Shown: positions 1-10,597 of the stretch, piece by piece
How the letters are laid out: every line of letters begins with the position of its first letter
Numbering within the stretch: the first letter of the stretch is position 1
Assembly: GCA_958295665.1 (NCBI GenBank)
Contig: OY282558.1
Location: 136,546,326 to 136,610,325 of the forward strand
Direction of reading: 5' to 3'
DNA: 64,000 bases
From: Tipula vernalis
Lineage: Eukaryota > Arthropoda > Insecta > Diptera > Tipulidae
Program-made: the position numbers and the translations under genes
Notes under the pieces: generated by a model
Database searches by the model: none
The model's input: only the letters and a program-made list of their open reading frames with translations
What the model was told of the DNA's origin: nothing

Positions 1-49
1 TAAATTTTTATGTTGATGGAAATACTTTGTTGAGGTTAAAGAGAAAGAT

Positions 50-795
50 AGTATTATTAAGCCTTGGATAAAGCCTCCCCTTCTTAGAAAGATTAGCTAC
101 AAAAATAAACTTTCGAAGAAGCTTATTAATAACTTAAATGATTCGGTCTTTACAAACCGAGTTAAGGCACTATAATTAAAACTGTTAAACAGGAAATATT
201 CAAGCTGTCAATAGTAACATTAAACAAAGTTGGAAATTAGTCGATGAGATTTTCAACAAAGATCCACGCGAATTGGCTGATTGGTTTAACAATCACTTCG
301 TAAATGCTGTCTTAAATTTGAAACAATCCATTCCAACTGTGATGATGAATCCTGCGTCAATCTTATCTACAGTAAGTCTGAATTAAAATCGGGTGTGTTC
401 TTAGAAACTTTCCCGCTTGAAACGCATTCGTCTGGAAATGATCTGTTTAGCAACTTCCGTTTTTCGCACACATAGTAAATTTAAGTTTTTCTACCGGTGT
501 TTGTGTTTGGTAAAATCATTGAGAAACTCGTCCATTCGAGGGTTACTAGTTTTTTGAACGGTACCAATTTATTACATGACAGACAGTTTGGCTTCAGAAA
601 ATTGAGAGGCACTCAAAATGCTCTATTAGAATTTACTAACTTTTTATTTGAAGAACTTGGCGGTTGCCTCTATTTCTAACCACAAAGTTCTATAGAAAAA
701 ACTTTTTTATGTTGGGTTTCGGATGGCGTCACTTTGCTTTGGTTTTGCTCATACTTATCCTACAGAACCCAGGTTCGTAAGATTAAAGGTATTAT
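50..795 (+). pseudogene. LINE pol fragment (linker and N-terminal reverse transcriptase)
   Basis: Decayed coding remnant of a non-LTR retrotransposon. About 63-150 reads as a KPWIKPPLLRKI-type linker, typical of CR1/Jockey LINEs between endonuclease and RT. About 270-330 reads as DWFNNHFVNAV. 497-679 reads as KIIEKLVHSRV followed by HDRQFGFRK, the RT fingers motifs. About 735-790 contains SYLSYRTQV, which lies after the catalytic FSKAFD block in such RTs. Frame changes and stops separate the pieces, and the catalytic blocks are missing, so it is dead. It stops exactly where the copia LTR starts at 796, so the copia element probably inserted into it. The other half of the LINE is not found after 4899. 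The clade is uncertain. Confidence 0.7.
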
Positions 796-1005
796 TATTG
801 AAAATAAACATTAAACGCATTCGAATCATTTCATATGTTTCACTGTATTTAACTATTGTAGCTAACTTCACTTGAGTCAATAATACCTTCTTCAAGTGAC
901 ACAACCTAAAAGAAGCAAAATAAAAGGTTTTTTAAAATAAAAATTAATCTGGAATCATCCGTGTTTTATTTTCAAGTTTCCAGCTCTGCTTGGTTAAATT
1001 ATATA
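796..1005 (+). repeat. Copia element 5' LTR
   Basis: Begins TATTGAAAATAAACATT and matches 4733-4899 as a direct repeat over its first ~167 bases. The right end is placed just before the primer-binding site at 1007. It is short for a copia LTR. Confidence 0.75.
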
Positions 1006-1006
1006 A

Positions 1007-1020
1007 GGTTATTGGCCCAG
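1007..1020 (+). promoter_or_regulatory. Primer-binding site, copia-type half initiator tRNA-Met
   Basis: GGTTATTGGCCCAG differs at one position from the complement of the anticodon-stem region of insect initiator tRNA-Met (GGTTATGGGCCCAG). This is the site used by Drosophila copia, which primes from an internally cut tRNA rather than from its 3' end. Confidence 0.75.
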
Positions 1021-1112
1021 TGGATGAAGAATACGGATATTTCGAAAAATTAAGGCAGATTAATTGAGTAAAATTGATTTTTCGGTGTTGTGAAATTCAC
1101 AGACGGAAAAGG

Positions 1113-4100
1113 ATGGCGTCAGCTGAATCAAGATACAGCATTTCAAAGCTAAACGGAACAAATAATTTTGTATGGAAATACAAAATGGAAATGCTTCTTA
1201 AGGAAAAAGGTTTATGGGCAGTTATCAATGAGGTACAACCACTACCAGTTATAGCAGCGTGGACAGAAAATGATGAAAAGGCACATTCAACAATTGCATT
1301 AAATGTAGAAGACGATCAAATTCATCACATCTTCGGTGCAGATTCAGCAAGAAATACATGGAGAATTCTTAAGGAAACATATGAATCAAACACATCAAGC
1401 AATCGTGTGCACATTTTGAAGTTAATCATGCAACAGCGGCTTGATGAAGGCGGAGATGCGGAAAACACGTGAATTCCATGAACGAGCTGTTTCGAAAATT
1501 ATTGGCGCTTGGTGCAGATTTTGGTCCGGAATTTTTTATGAGTGCTACGTTGTTGGCTTCCTTGCCACCAAGCTACGTCGGTTTGGTAACGGCGCTCGAA
1601 GGTAAAGAAGAGAGTGAATTGACACAAGCGGTCACATCAAAAAGGATTGTCGAAAATACAAAGCCTGGCTCAACAAAAAGGAAGGAAGTAATCAGAAGGC
1701 GAATCTAGCGAAAGATGAAACAGAAAAACTGTTTGTGACACATCAAGTAGGTGATGGCTGGATGGTCGATTCAGGTGCTACATGTCACATTGCCAGTTCT
1801 AAGGATATTTTCGTCAATATCGACATGAATTGTAGTGATAAAGTAAGCGTTGCTAGTGGTCAACAAAATCAAGGAAAATCAAAGTGTTCCAGTAAGAATC
1901 ACAGACGTGTTGCTAATGCCAGATATCAAGGGAAATTTACTTTCAGTTAAAAAGATAACGGAAAAAGGTTTTCAAGTAAATTTCAAGAACAACAAGTGTG
2001 GAATAAGGGAAAACAGCCGGCAAATTGCAGTTAGCGAAATCAGCGGTAAACTTTACAGACTAAATGAACCTCACAAAATTTACTCGGTCGAAAAGAATCC
2101 AATGGCTGCATACATTATTGGCATAAGGTTCTAGGCCATAGAGACATCAAAGTTGTGAAATCATTGGCGAAACGAAATTTGGTTAAAGGCATCAACTTTA
2201 GCGAGTATACAGCGGATTGCGAAATCAACTCCAAGTGCAGAGTGTGTCTCGAAGGAAAAACTACTCGAATCAAGTTTCCGGTCAAGTCGAGTAATAAAGC
2301 AGTTGCAGTCATGGATCTGATTCATTCGGATGTTTGTGCTCCGATGCAAACGAGCACACCATCAGGTAATCGTTACATTGTGACATTCATAGATGATTAC
2401 TCAAAATTTACAGTCAGCTACCTAATCACAAATAAATCATCAGTTTACAGCAAATTCAAGGAATATATTGTGATGGTAAAGGTTCAATTCGGAAAGAAAC
2501 TTAAATGCATCCGTACAGATCGAGGAGGAGAGTACATCAGTAATGAATTCGTGAATTATTTAAAGTCGAGCGGAATTCAAATCCAGAGAACTACTGCGTA
2601 CACACCTCAACAAAACGGAACAGCGGAACGCAAAAACAGAAGTTGGTAAAAATGGCTCACTACATGCTAATTGATGCAGGTCTAGAGAAAAAGTTTTGGG
2701 GCGAAGCTGTAATGATTGCTAACTATGTCCAGAATCGTTTGCCAACAAAGGGTACAGAAACAACGCCATATGAAGGCTGGTTCCAGAAAAGTCCGAATGT
2801 GCAATACTTCAGAAAATTTGGGTCAGAATGTTATATGCATGTACCAAAACAAACAAAGCGCAAATTCGAATCAAATCAAAGGGTGTGAAAGCAGTGCTGG
2901 TCGCTTATGATTACGAATCAAAGGCATATCGTTGTTACAGTCAGGAAACCGATCGAAAGGGGCCATTTGTTACCTATCAAGTCCAGCGAAGATTATCAAC
3001 AGGAACAAATTATCGACAATTCAGAGTTGAACAACTTAGAAGATGCAGAAAATGATCAGGTGCAAAAGGAATTAGTTGATGAGGAAGTTCAGGGAGAGAA
3101 TCTAATACAAGATCACGTTCAGAATGAAGATGAAGAGCAAACTGTTAGACGATCACAACGTGCTAACAAAGGAATTCCACCTAAGAAACTTATTGAAGAA
3201 ATGAACGTGGTGAGTTCAGTCATTCAAGAACCAAAGTGCTACGTAGAAGCTATCAAGAGTGATCAAAAGAGGCTGTGGATTCAAGCAATGACAGATGAGA
3301 TGAAGTCATTGTTGGAGAATCAAACATGGGAGCTTGTGAAAATTCCAGAAGGTGCAAATCTAGTTGGCTGCAAGTGGATTTACAAGCTAAAGTGCAATTT
3401 AGATGGAAAAGTAGTTAGACAAACGGCAAGGCTTGTTACTCAAGGTTTTCCGCAAAAATACGGTACTGACTATGATGAGGTGTTTGCTCCAGTTGTTCGC
3501 CAAACTACTTTTCGAACATTGCTTACAGTGGCAGCAAACAAGGAAATGAAGGTTTATCATCTAGATGCGAAAACGGCTTTTCTCAACAGTGAATTGTCTG
3601 AAACAATTTACATGAAACAACCTCTAGGATTCAAAGTTGAAGGCGTCGAAGATTTAGTGTGTCTACTAAAACGGGGTTTATATGGTCTAAAGCAATCAGC
3701 GCGCAATTGGAACAAAACAATTCATCAAATTCTCATCGATTTCGGTTTTGTTCAAAGCAAGAATGATCCATGCTTGTACACCTACAAACATGATGGAAAA
3801 ATATGCTACGTATTAATCTACGTTGACGATGTGGTCATTGCTGGTGAAAACAACGAGATAATCTCCAAGTGCGAAACGTTTTTAAGTTCGAAATTCAAGA
3901 TTAAGAACTTGGGAGAGATTAAGGATTTCTTGAGTCTTCAAATCAAGAAGGAAGCAGATGGCTATTACACGTTGAATCAGACTGCTTACATTGGAAAATT
4001 ACTAAAGGATTTCCAAATGTCTGATGCAAAGGAGTCCTCAGTTCCATTATCAGTTGGATATGATAAAGGAGGAGATACGGATTTGTTGTTAGGCAACGGC

Positions 4101-4713
4101 AAATATCAAAAGTTGGTCGGTTGCTTACTGTACATATCAGTCAACACGAGACCTGGCATATCGGCAGTAGTTTCAATTCTTGCACAAAAGAAGTCGAGTC
4201 CAGACCAGGAGGATTGGAACGAATTGAAACGAGTATTAAAGTATCTCAAGGGTACTGCCGGTTTACAATTGTCACTTGGCAAGAGTGATGGTACGGATCA
4301 GTTACTCGGATATGCACATATTCAAGTATTGTAACGGTATTCTCAGTTGGTGCAGTCGAAGACAGGATTGCATTGCGTTATCATCAACGGAAGCAGAATT
4401 TATTGCGTTGTCTGAAGCATGTCAAGAGGCGAATTGGATTCGTCATTTACTCAATGAATTCGATCAACGCATTGAAAAACCGACAATAATTTTCGAAGAC
4501 AATCAAAGTTGTTTGAAATTCATTAAGGAGGAGAAATTGTCGTCACGTACCAAACATATTGATGTTCGAGAGGCATATGTCAAGGATTACATCGACAAAT
4601 GTATTGTTACAAGCCAATATTGCCCTACGGAAACTATGGTGGCAGATTTGTTGACAAAACCATTGGCGGGACCTCGTGTCAATGTTCTTCGGGATGCATG
4701 TGGAATTAACTGA
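1113..4713 (+). pseudogene. Copia gag-pol polyprotein, frameshifted
   Basis: The gag start is ATG 1113 (MASAESRYSISKLNGTNNF, the copia gag N-terminus). Gag runs to ~1690 across a frameshift near 1470. Protease is at ~1753 (WMVDSGATCHI, with the active-site DSGA). The GAG-pre-integrase zinc region lies at ~2118-2255 (HKVLGH...CRVC). The integrase core has D in IDDYS (~2390), D in RTDRGGEY (~2517) and E in NGTAERK (~2628). RT lies at ~3240-4000 with YVDD at ~3818. RNase H ends with SSTEAEFIALSEA (~4383). At least six frameshifts or stops break it. The usual CCHC zinc knuckle between gag and protease is absent. No functional product is expected. Confidence 0.9.
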
Positions 4714-4720
4714 TGTTTCA

Positions 4721-4732
4721 AATGAGGAGGAG
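4721..4732 (+). promoter_or_regulatory. Polypurine tract of the copia element
   Basis: AATGAGGAGGAG directly precedes the 3' LTR start (TATTGG). This is the expected plus-strand primer of an LTR retrotransposon. Confidence 0.7.
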
Positions 4733-4899
4733 TATTGGAAATAAGCATTGAACGCATTCGAATCATTTCATATGTTTCACTGTATTTAACTATTGTAGCT
4801 AACTTCATTTGAGTCAATAATATCTTCTTCAAGTGACACAACCTAAAAGAAGCAAAATAAAAGATTTTTTTAAATAAAAATTAATCTGGAATCATCCGT
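4733..4899 (+). repeat. Copia element 3' LTR, truncated
   Basis: Direct repeat of 796-962 with a few substitutions (GGAAATAAGCATTG against GAAAATAAACATTA). It breaks at CATCCGT, and the next base starts unrelated sequence. Confidence 0.8.
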
Positions 4900-4903
4900 C
4901 AAA

Positions 4904-5398
4904 ATGCCAGTATTAGTGCAACATTTTATGACAATGATAAAAAATCGTATTTTAAAAGAAGCCCATTTTACAAACGGTATTTGTCATTATACGGTGAAGG
5001 TTTATCCTGAATTCGTTATGTCTACAATTGAGAAATATCTTGCGTTTTTACTTTTCTGGGCTTCTTGTTTTTCAAGAACTATGAGAAACGTCGAGAGTTG
5101 GTTTAACATAGTTAAAAATCAGTACATTAACCAGCAGCACCAAAAATTAGGGAGATTTTTTGATATCATGGAGGATACAACATTATTATTGTTTAAATCA
5201 ATCGAAGTTTCGAAAAGTAGACCAAAACGGCAAGTTACAAAACGCTTGAAAATAGCAAATAAAGAGGGAACAAGTGAAACTCGAACCCCTAAAATAATAA
5301 ATACCCATGATTATAGAGAAAGCAGATTAACTTTTTTTTTGTTACGTCATATCGATCCTGCTCATTCAAGTAATTTATTGTTCAAACCCACAACATGA
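4904..5398 (+). pseudogene. Possible Mutator/NOF-like transposase C-terminal fragment
   Basis: A 164-codon open stretch next to the truncated copia LTR. The middle reads CFSRTMRNVESWFNIVKN followed by a helical QHQKLGRFFDIMED segment. This resembles the 'N-x-E-x-W-F/H...K' region downstream of the catalytic core in MULE and FB-NOF type transposases. No catalytic residues are visible and the ATG is probably not a true start, because homology would be expected to begin upstream. After residue ~115 the sequence is basic and low in complexity. The assignment is an inference; it could be an unrelated transposon protein. Confidence 0.3.
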
Positions 5399-5606
5399 AT
5401 ATCACAAGGATTGTCGCAAGATGCCGTTAATGGGGAAAAATAGTCTTAAGTGTCATGAATTTAACAGTGTATACCACATTTCACAAGGGTGGGAAGAAAT
5501 ACCAAATTTTAATTTTTTTTTGTTACGTCACAGCGGTTTTGCTCGTTTGAGTAATTTATTGTTCAAACCCATAACAAGAATATCACAAGGATTGTCGCAC
5601 GATGCC
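5332..5606 (+). repeat. Two-copy ~181-bp tandem duplication
   Basis: About 94 bases starting with a T-run and GTTACGTCA, then AGTAATTTATTGTTCAAACC and a CACAAGGATTGTCGCA block, occur at 5332-5425 and again at 5513-5606. The copies differ at scattered positions, so the duplication is old. It overlaps the end of the transposase-like ORF. Confidence 0.75.
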
Positions 5607-5649
5607 ACTACTGAATTTGATTCAGGACTCTTCTCTGATTTCCTGTAGG

Positions 5650-6185
5650 TTCTTCGAAATTATTCAAGAATGTCCAGGTTATTTACGTTTTACATGGCAA
5701 TGATTAGCACGTAAATGATGCGCTTTGGTTTTACACACCTATAAATAATTTGATAATATATTTGAATTATATTCGAAATTTATGATGCTTTATCGATATA
5801 TTTAGAACTCGTCATAACATAGAATTGCAAGATGTTTCGTTTTATTTGAGGTCATTCAAAGGACTTACGTAGACATGGAACAAAAGATTTAGTTTAAAAA
5901 GCTCTTAAAACTAAAAGCTCTTAATAATTTATATTGAGCACAAATATTCTAAATCCCACTCAAATTTTTTTCATCGCTTGTAATATAAAATTTCGAAGCC
6001 AAATGGTTTGTTTAAAAAGCTTCGGCAAGTCAAATCTCTTAAAACTAAACCTCTTGACATTTTTTTCAAATATATAATTTAAGCTCATAAAATATTTTAT
6101 TAAAAATTTTATTAAAACCTTGAAATTATTAAAAAGCTAAAAAATGTTAGATTTAAACAACAACAAAAAAATATGGATTAATTGT
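5650..6185. other. AT-rich interval with no recognised gene
   Basis: No convincing ORF. It contains short repeated words (AAAGCTCTTAAAACTAAA) around 5900-6060. It may hold the decayed 5' half of the Tigger element that follows, but no 5' terminal repeat matching 7527-7548 was found. Confidence 0.5.
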
Positions 6186-6189
6186 CAAG

Positions 6190-7176
6190 CTTAAAGCTCA
6201 CTGGAAACAGATCATAAAATTACGTTACAAAGAGTACTTTTCTGAACAAGAAAAGAACTTGTTGATCAAGGTAGTATAAAATTACTTGAAAGAAAAAAAT
6301 TTGAGATTTAAATCTTTATTAATCATTGATTATGCGCCTGGACATCCAACAGACTTACACCATCCAAATATTTATGTAAAATTTTTACCTCAAAATACTA
6401 CTTCAATTATACAACCATTAGATCAAGGTATTATAAAAACCTTGAAATCTTACTATCGAAGATTTGAACAAATTTTAGCAAAAATTGATTCAAATCCAAG
6501 TAAAATATTAACGGAAATATGGAAAGATTATTCAATTTTAAATTGTGTAGAAAATATTGGGTTGTCCATCAAGGAATTAAAGCAGTCCACTCTAAATGCT
6601 TGCTGGAAAAATATTTGGCCTGAAATAGTTAGTACAGCGAATCAATTACCTTCAACCTTTATAGACACTGACCGGATTATAACTTTAGCCAATTTATTGG
6701 GTGGTGAAGGATTAGATGATATGAACGAGGGAGATATATCAGAATTCATTAACAATGATAAAAGTTTAGATGAATCAGAACGTATGGAATTAGAAGATGA
6801 ATATGATTTAACTATAAACAGCCACCACGAAAGCTTCATTTCAAAGGAAACAAGAACACATTTTACATTAGAACATCTCAACGAAGGGCTTGAATTGGCG
6901 AAACAATTAGAAACATTTTTCACAAATAAGGATTCATCATTGGAACGTTCTATGATATTTAAAAGGAATTTTCACGAATGTCTTGCTCCATATTTTAAAC
7001 TTCAGGCCGAGTTCGAAACAAACAATGAGAATCTATTGACAAGTAACGTTTCACCCGCAGGAAAATTACTCAAAAAGATACATTTAATATTGAAGTACAT
7101 AATATTATTGAAAATGAAAATGAATCAATTAATTGCAGAGAAGTCCAAAAATAAAACAAACAACCAATTTCAGTGA
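6190..7176 (+). pseudogene. Tigger/pogo-family DDE transposase, C-terminal half
   Basis: The reading LLIIDYAPGHP...VKFLPQNTTSIIQPLDQGII (about 6310-6435) is the hallmark of the Tigger/pogo (CENP-B-like, DDE_1) transposase core: the second catalytic D lies in DYAPGHP (usually DNAPGHP) and the third in the LDQG motif. Upstream codons from ~6190 (LKAHWKQI...KEYFSEQEKN) look homologous but are cut by an in-frame TAA at 6277. The CENP-B/HTH DNA-binding half and the first catalytic D are missing. The acidic tail after ~6700 is normal for the family. ATG/TTG starts inside are not true starts. The element is an inactive remnant. Confidence 0.85.
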
Positions 7177-7550
7177 ATCGACGTTGAAGGAACTTAATTT
7201 TGGATGACACGGATAGTGAGTAATGGTCAACTTGAATTTAATTAATGTGTTTTAAACTTTTTTTTAACTAAATACAAACTATTATGAATTATTTTGTTAA
7301 ATTATATTTTTTAAATACAATACATTCGCTTATGACGTACAATATGTATAATTTTGTGTTAATGAATATTATTTTTTCTAATATCTCATTTTGCACGATC
7401 AAATTTTAAATGATAATAGATAGCCACTATAACATTTTCCCTAACATGATTCGCGTTATACAAGATTTTTATTCGTTCAACGCGATTTTCTATAACGCGA
7501 GTTCATACAACGCGTAACATATTAATCGCGTTATACGAGAGTCTACTGTA
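7177..7550 (+). mobile_element. 3' end of the Tigger/pogo element with terminal repeat and TA
   Basis: AT-rich 3' non-coding part of the transposon. From ~7450 it has repeated CGCG/TTATA words, and it ends CGCGTTATACGAGAGTCTACTG (7527-7548). Read in reverse this starts CAGTAGACTCTCGT, a pogo/Tigger-like terminus, and is followed by TA, the family's target duplication. The matching 5' terminus is not present in the window. Confidence 0.65.
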
Positions 7551-7604
7551 TATATATATACCGGTACATGTATATACATGTACATATATATATATAGCCA
7601 TTTG
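7548..7604. repeat. (TA)n / TACATGTA simple repeat
   Basis: Alternating TA with embedded TACATGTATATACATGTACA. It adjoins the TA target site of the Tigger terminus. Confidence 0.8.
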
Positions 7605-8024
7605 AATTTCACAAAATGTTTGGTATACATATGTATATTCATTTTAATTTATTTGTGACTATCAATGATCTTCACTGAAAAACATTGACAATTTTTGTGA
7701 TATTCAAAATTTGTATATTAATGATTTACAAAATCAAAAACCTTAAATGTAACATAAACTTATTTGTGATGTTCACAAAAATAATTCTTAATCTTACTTT
7801 GAAGAGTATTGAATTTAACTAACTCTATACATAGTTATAAACAGAAAAAAATTATAAATTTCACAAAACAATTTAAATAACCTCATTATTAACTCAATTC
7901 AATAATTGATTACAATAATGAGTTTATTGAATACTACAATTATTTTAGTGATCAAACCATGACGTCATTAATATTTTAATAGATATGGTTCATGAATATC
8001 ATTACTGGATTTGCTCATTTTTTA
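7605..8024. other. AT-rich interval, nothing recognised
   Basis: Stops occur in all frames, with no inverted ends and no repeat shared with the rest of the window. Confidence 0.5.
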
Positions 8025-8795
8025 ATTAAACTGGACAATGGAAGAATATGGACCACATTGCTCAGATAAAGAGAATGCAAAATTTTTCATCCCCCACAAA
8101 GGCCACATAGGCGGCAATATTGTGGTAATTGATATTGTCTTTATTTAGTAGTTAGAAATGAATCAATTCACTTACCGTTAACATCCTATATTGCACAGGC
8201 ACACACACACAGACACATACACAAACACCAAAGTAATTTTTACGTTGTCTTGTTACGACATTACATTTACAAAATCAAAAATGCTAAACTCAGAATACTC
8301 ATTAATGTCCTATACGATTTAAATCTTCTTTATATCACAAACACAATAAAAGCCCGAATTAAGCTTAATCAGAATCATAACTTTCCCAACTTTATTGCCC
8401 TCATTTTTTTTTGTTTATTGTTTTCACTTACACGCTTCAATTACAACTAATTTATACGCCAAAATCTACACCAAAATCTGAAAGTGAGCAGTAAAATCAG
8501 GTTTTCATTTGTTTTTATTTCATTTCAAACGGTAAATTATCGAAATAAAAAATGAAATGATGAATGACTGTAATGTGATACATACATAGAAGGATGTAAA
8601 ATAAAGTTACATACCTACATAAAACATCAGTAAAGCCAGCGTAAAATGGAAACTGATTCAGGAGCTTATGTTTCATGTATTTCGTTAGTAAAATTAGTAA
8701 GGGCCAGTGATACCGTTAAAGTTAGTCGAACATTTCCAGACGAAAGTAAAAAATCGGTAATGCAGATTGTGTAATTGACATTCCAGCCGAAAATA
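8025..8795 (+). repeat. Composite repeat, unique block (copy A)
   Basis: About 770 bp starting ATTAAACTGGACAATGGAAG that recurs at 20162-20868 in the same orientation with high similarity. Copy A carries about 40 extra bases near 8075-8130. It contains a short CA repeat (~8196-8228) but no long ORF. In both places it leads straight into an array of ~148-bp tandem units, so block and array form one element. Confidence 0.85.
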
Positions 8796-9945
8796 AATCA
8801 GCCTCTAGAGTGTTATGTCTGGAGATGGATTGCAATGATGTGACTTGTCAATAGCTATTGCAGGAAAAAAATTCAGTTCAAGTTTCCCGTGGGAAATGTC
8901 GGAAAATTCGATTTTCCAAAAATTATTAGAAAATTTGTATAAAATCAGCCTCTAGAGTATTAATTCTGGAGATGAATTGCATTGATGTGATTTATCAATA
9001 GCTATCGCAAGAAAAAAATTCAGTTCAAGTTTCCCGTGGGAAATCTCGGAAAATTCGAAAAAGTTTCCAGCCGAAAGTGAGAAATGGATGTATAAAATCA
9101 GCCTCTAGAGTGTTATGTCTGGAAATGAATTGCATTGATGTGATTTATCAATAGATATCGCAGGAAAAAAATTCAGTACAAGTTTCCCGTGGAATGGAAA
9201 ATTCGAAAAGTTTCCAGGTGAAAGTAAGAAATGGATGAATAAAATCAACCTCTAGAGTGTTATGTCTGGAGATGGATTGCATTGATGTGACTTGTTAATA
9301 GTTATCGCAGGAAAAAAATTCAGTTCAAGTTTCTCGTGGGAAATCTCGGAAAATTCGATTTTCCAAAAATTTTTAGAAGATTTGTATAAAATCGGCCTCT
9401 AGCAAGTTATGTCTGGAGATGGATTGCATTGATGTGATTTATCAATAGCTATCGCAGGAACAAAATTCAGTTCAAGTTTATCGTGGGAAATCTCGGAAAA
9501 TTCAAAAAAGTTTCCAGCCGAAAGTAAGAAATGGATGAATAAAAAAATCAGCATTTAGAATGTTATGTCAGGAGATGAATTGCATTGATGTGATTTATTA
9601 ATAGATATCGCAGGAAAAAATTCAGTTCAAGTTTCCCGTGGAAATATCGGAAAATTCGAAAAAGTTTCCAGCCGAAAGTGAGAAATGGATGTATAAAATC
9701 AGCATCTAGAGTGTTATGTCTGGAAATGAATTGCATTGATGTGATTTATCAATAGATATCGCAGGAAAAAAATTCAGTACAAGTTTCCCGTTGGAAAATT
9801 TCGAAAAAGTTTCCAGATGAAAGTAAGAAATGGATGAATAAAATCAACCTCTAGAGTGTTATGTCTGGAGATGGATTGCATTGATGTGACTTGTCAATAG
9901 CTATCGCAGGAACAACATTCAGTTCAAGTTTATCGTGGGAAATCT
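8796..9945 (+). repeat. Tandem array of ~148-bp units, about 8 copies
   Basis: The phrase CCTCTAGAGTGTTATGTCTG recurs near 8802, 8949, 9102, 9249, 9396, 9551, 9703 and 9848, giving steps of about 145-155 bases. Each unit continues through GATTGCATTGATGTGA, a CTATCGCAGGAAAAAA segment, CAGTTCAAGTTTCCCGTGGG and a GGAAAATTCGA end. Two alternating sub-types exist, one ending with GATTTTCCAAAAAT and one with AAAGTTTCCAGCCGAAAGT. The array ends where a transposase fragment begins. It is a satellite-like core, not CRISPR (no spacer structure). Confidence 0.9.
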
Positions 9946-10210
9946 CGAACTTAGAATGTTTCTATGTCACACGGGATTGGTTGCCTTCAAAAATATTATT
10001 GATGAAAAATATTATAATCATTTCTTGTTATTAGTATGTGCTATACGAATATTGTGCAACCCGGAGGACTGTTTGACGAATAATGATTGTGGCCCATTTA
10101 TTAAAAGAATTTGTTACACAATTTTCTGATAAATATGGTGAAGAAAATGTGTCATACAACGTTCACAGTTTACTTCACTTGTGTGCCGATGTAAAAGTTT
10201 TTGGACATCT

Positions 10211-10452
10211 GGGGCCCTATTCTTGAATTCCACATCCATTTTCCACATGTGGACATCTGTCAAAGTTCACACAAAAACGTTCGAAAAATGTAATTCACAT
10301 GCGGCATGGACATTTTCCTATATGGGGAATTTTTTCCACCTGCTTATACCCATTCCGAAATATTCCCTTAGTACCGAAAAAATTCAATTTTTATGAATTT
10401 TGACAGATGTCCACATGTGGAAAATGGATGTGGAATTCGAGAATAGGGCCCC
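10211..10452. mobile_element. Small inverted-repeat element (MITE) inside the CACTA-like fragment
   Basis: Terminal inverted repeats of ~53 bp: GGGGCCCTATTCTTGAATTC at the left and its near-perfect complement ending GAATAGGGCCCC at the right, including the CCACATCCATTTTCCACATG stretch. It is 242 bp long and non-coding inside. Removing it rejoins the host frame (VFGHL next to DSYRAF). The target duplication is ambiguous because of the G-run; TG, TGG or CTGG are possible. The superfamily is not determined. Confidence 0.85.
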
Positions 10453-10565
10453 TGGATTCTTATAGAGCATTCAAATTGCTTTATTATTATATTGTCAGAG
10501 TCAAACGCTGTTAGTCAAAAATGACCAGTTACTTTGTAAAAAAAATTTTATTGTTATCATAAATA

Positions 10566-10597
10566 AAATTATTAAAAAAAAAAAAAAAAAAAAAAAA
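10566..10597 (+). repeat. Poly(A) run
   Basis: A near-pure A tract within the CACTA-like fragment. No LINE or SINE body can be recognised before it. Confidence 0.7.

Larger units (their letters stand above)
796..4899 (+). mobile_element. Copia-type LTR retrotransposon, degenerate
   Basis: Ty1/copia element in plus orientation: 5' LTR, half-tRNA primer site, gag-pol in the order protease, integrase, RT, RNase H (the copia order), a GA-rich polypurine tract, and a 3' LTR. The two LTRs align from TATTG to CATCCGT with few differences. The 3' LTR stops at 4899, where unrelated sequence begins, while the 5' LTR seems to run about 105 bases further to its primer site. The 3' end is therefore truncated and no target duplication can be read. 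The element lies in a LINE fragment on its left side. Confidence 0.9.

Noticed and set aside
4733..4899. Taking the copia LTR as only 167 bp long
   Set aside because: The primer site would then sit 45 bases from the LTR and the LTR would not end near it; a truncated 3' LTR explains the data better.
8250..8450. 66-codon ORF also found at about 20385
   Set aside because: Part of the composite repeat block; copies differ by indels and frames, so no conserved protein.
8796..9945. CRISPR-like array
   Set aside because: Units repeat along their whole ~148 bp length without unique spacers, in an insect-type genome full of transposons; it is a tandem satellite.
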